In this document: in pieces, positions 52,201 to 55,200 of the stretch
How positions within the stretch are numbered: the stretch's first letter is position 1
Layout: each line of letters opens with the position of its first letter
Assembly (NCBI RefSeq): GCF_000003815.2
Contig: NC_049981.1
Coordinates: 30,152,649-30,216,648 of the forward strand
Reading direction: 5' to 3'
From: Branchiostoma floridae
Taxonomy: Eukaryota > Chordata > Leptocardii > Amphioxiformes > Branchiostomatidae
DNA length: 64,000 nucleotides
Program-made: the position numbers and the translations under genes
The notes under the pieces: model-generated
What the model was told of the DNA's origin: nothing
The model's database searches: none
What the model saw: only the letters and a program-made list of their open reading frames with translations

Positions 52201-55200
52201 TGTTATTGCTGGCTATGCAATGTAGGTCTTAACACCAAGAAAATTATAAAACGAAAGCGGTCAGGTAAATTCCAGAAAAATTGTAAGAATGTCCCATGGC
52301 ACCTCTAAAACCTTTTGGCGCATAATCTGATCTGTAAATAAAGTAGTGGATATTCATTTTCTAAATTTCTTTTGATGTAGAATGCGAACAAACTCAATGT
52401 CTATGCCCTTGCACTGTCACTCTACGGAAAACAAATATCAAATTATTCTTTTATTTGGCAAATTTCAACATACTAACTACAGTAGGTAGCAGCTTGGTCC
52501 CCACATTACAATTCACTGGTGATAAGCATGTTACATCTGTCAATGTTAGGGAATAAACATCTATTTTAGATTACATCATCAGGAGATACAAATGTCCAAT
52601 GTCTCCCCCCCCCTGAAAATGATTTTATTTTCTATTTTTTACTATTCATCATAATTCTATCCACATCTCTCTGTCATTTTCTTCCTTAGCGTGATCTTCA
52701 ATGGTGATTCCCTTTCACAGTAGTACCTTCACCATGACATACATTATGTATATCGATGTTATGTGCGATTATTGGGTGTGCAATACTGCAGTGTTGATGT
52801 GTCTCTACAGGTCCAGGAGTTGGTATGGAGATGTTTGATGTGCCAAACACAAACAAGTACTCGTTTGAAGGGTGAGTACAAATGTCAAAACTTTCTTTCA
52901 AGATACGTCATCAACAACAAATAAGGGTAATGTGTAAATTTGATCTAAGCGTGTGAGTAAGTGAAAGATTTCTTCAATGTATGTTGCTGGTTTTCAACAT
53001 GGTGTTGTGTGCTATCTTGTAAGTATTACATAAGGCAAAAAATTAATTGACTTAAAGCCATCAGTCAAAAAGTCAGAAGATAAAAATGTGTGCTAAAATG
53101 TCAAGCTAATTGTGGATCTATAAGGTCATAAGTCTGATTCAAGAAACTGATTTTCTGCTTCTGGATATCATTTTTGGAAAAAGAGGATAATCTAGGGACA
53201 AGTTCAGAGAAGGAATTGTGACATTATCATGTGTGTTTTCGATTTTTTGTTTCAGGGCAAATCCAATATGGTTGGACCCTTATTACAGGTAGGAAATTTT
53301 CGATTTGCTGTATGACATTGTCCTGTGTAGAGCCTCATCCGCTTAGCCTGGGTACCATCCGGATAGTGGTTCACTCCGACGTTTGGTATCAACTATATAC
53401 ATGCACTTCTCTGCTATTCCGCCTTGGAACATTGACATCTCTATCATCTGGAATCGTCCAAATTTTGAGCTGATTTACATCATTAACCTGGATGGGAGTC
53501 CTGGCATATCCCCATCTTGTAAGCAGCTAACGAAAGGGTATGTCACTCAGTGGGTAAGCACGTGCACCGATAAATATCTACAGTAGTATTATAGTAATTC
53601 ATGACAGAGCATTTTTGTTGTTTCCAGCCAATTTGCCGAGTTCCACGAGCCTACAGAGATCCCTGTGGTTCTGGAGGATGGATTCACCATCGAGGGTGAC
53701 GAGTATGAAACACAGGTGGGTTATCTATCATGACATAAGCAGGTGTGCTTTTGGGATGAGGACAATTCGACCCAGCACAACATCCTTGTGACAGCTTGGT
53801 CTCCCTAAACATCTCAAACAGCTCAAATATGCCGTTTTCAAGGGGCAACGATCTTGTGTGGTGCTCGGGATACATTGTTTAATGCAATACAAGCTATTTG
53901 GAGTTTACGGTTGTTTGAGGTGTTTTTGAGGTTGTTTGAGGTGAGGAAGACTGCCCAACGCCCTCGTCAGCTCAGCCAGAGTAAGAGTTATGGTCTGGAC
54001 GGGTTTGGGATCATTATTATACACGTAGCGGGTGTGATTTAAGCCATATTGAACTGAGTTGGTAAAGCGCTGATGCATCCAACACTTTTTATCCGGCCTC
54101 TTTCCTTTTTGGTGCTGCTAAATCAGATATTGTAGAACTGTACGCAGCTATTCCTGCTGATCCATAATGTTGCTAGCCTGGGTACCATCCGGAAAGTAGT
54201 TCGCTCCGGCGTTCATTATGTACTATATACAGTCGCTTCTAGCTCTGACATTCATTATACACTATATACAGTCGCTTCTCTGTGTTTCCGTCTGGGAACG
54301 CGGACCATCTTAACGTCTGGAATCGTCCAAATTTTGGACGCAGGCGCTGATTGGTCCCCAAATATGAGCGAATTATGGAATAGGTTTAATCGATCGTTCG
54401 AACAGGCGTTCCAACACCGGACAAACCCTCCGTCTGCTTGCGGGAGGGCCTGTTGTCATCGAACGAGTGCTCTAGAACCCATTCCTTGATTCGCTCATTA
54501 ACTGACGTTAGCACCAAATGGTTTGAATGCGCAAGTCTCCAGACGGATAGCAGAAGCGAACATAGGAGCGAACTACTATCCGGATGGTACCCAGGCTATA
54601 ATGTTGCTCGACTTGGTCTGATTTAAACCATTGGCCGAGCAATGGTAAAACGCTGAAGCATCCAACAATCCTTCACAGTACTTTTTATCCCATTCTTCCC
54701 TTGTTGTTGCTAATTCAGATGATGCAGAACCACTTTTCCTATTGCTGATCCATAACGTGTCCCCATTGTTTTATTTACAGACTAGGCTATAATGGCTAAC
54801 CTATTGTTTCCCACGAGTGGTCCCAGCCGGGAACGTAGCATTAAGGTAACAATCCTGGCACACTGCAATAAAACTCTGTATTCTCCAAGCAGTGGTTATG
54901 GTCAGGTGGCCTTCCTATGGGGGTACGGGGATCATAGAAATCGGCACAAATCGGGAAATTGTAAAGAGGAGTCAGTCAGTCAGTCAGCTGCAGGTTCATG
55001 TTTCCAAGAACTCCTCTGGTAGCATTAGCTCCCCTGGCATTTTTTCTATCTATAAAAGCGTTGTCAGTCTGGTAGAGACTTAGCTGGTATTAGCCGTGAT
55101 TCCTTTTGTTTGCAGACTTAAACTTGGCACCTGCAAAAAATGCTGTGATGTGCCAGAGTGATTAGCTTGAAAAGGGGTTGAAGAAGCCTTTTGTTTTGTG

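Noticed and set aside
54779-54840. Additional CDH23 exon after 'ttttatttacag'
   Set aside because: The frame stops after three codons (act agg cta taa) in the required phase, and exon 49 joins exon 50 directly in phase 0.
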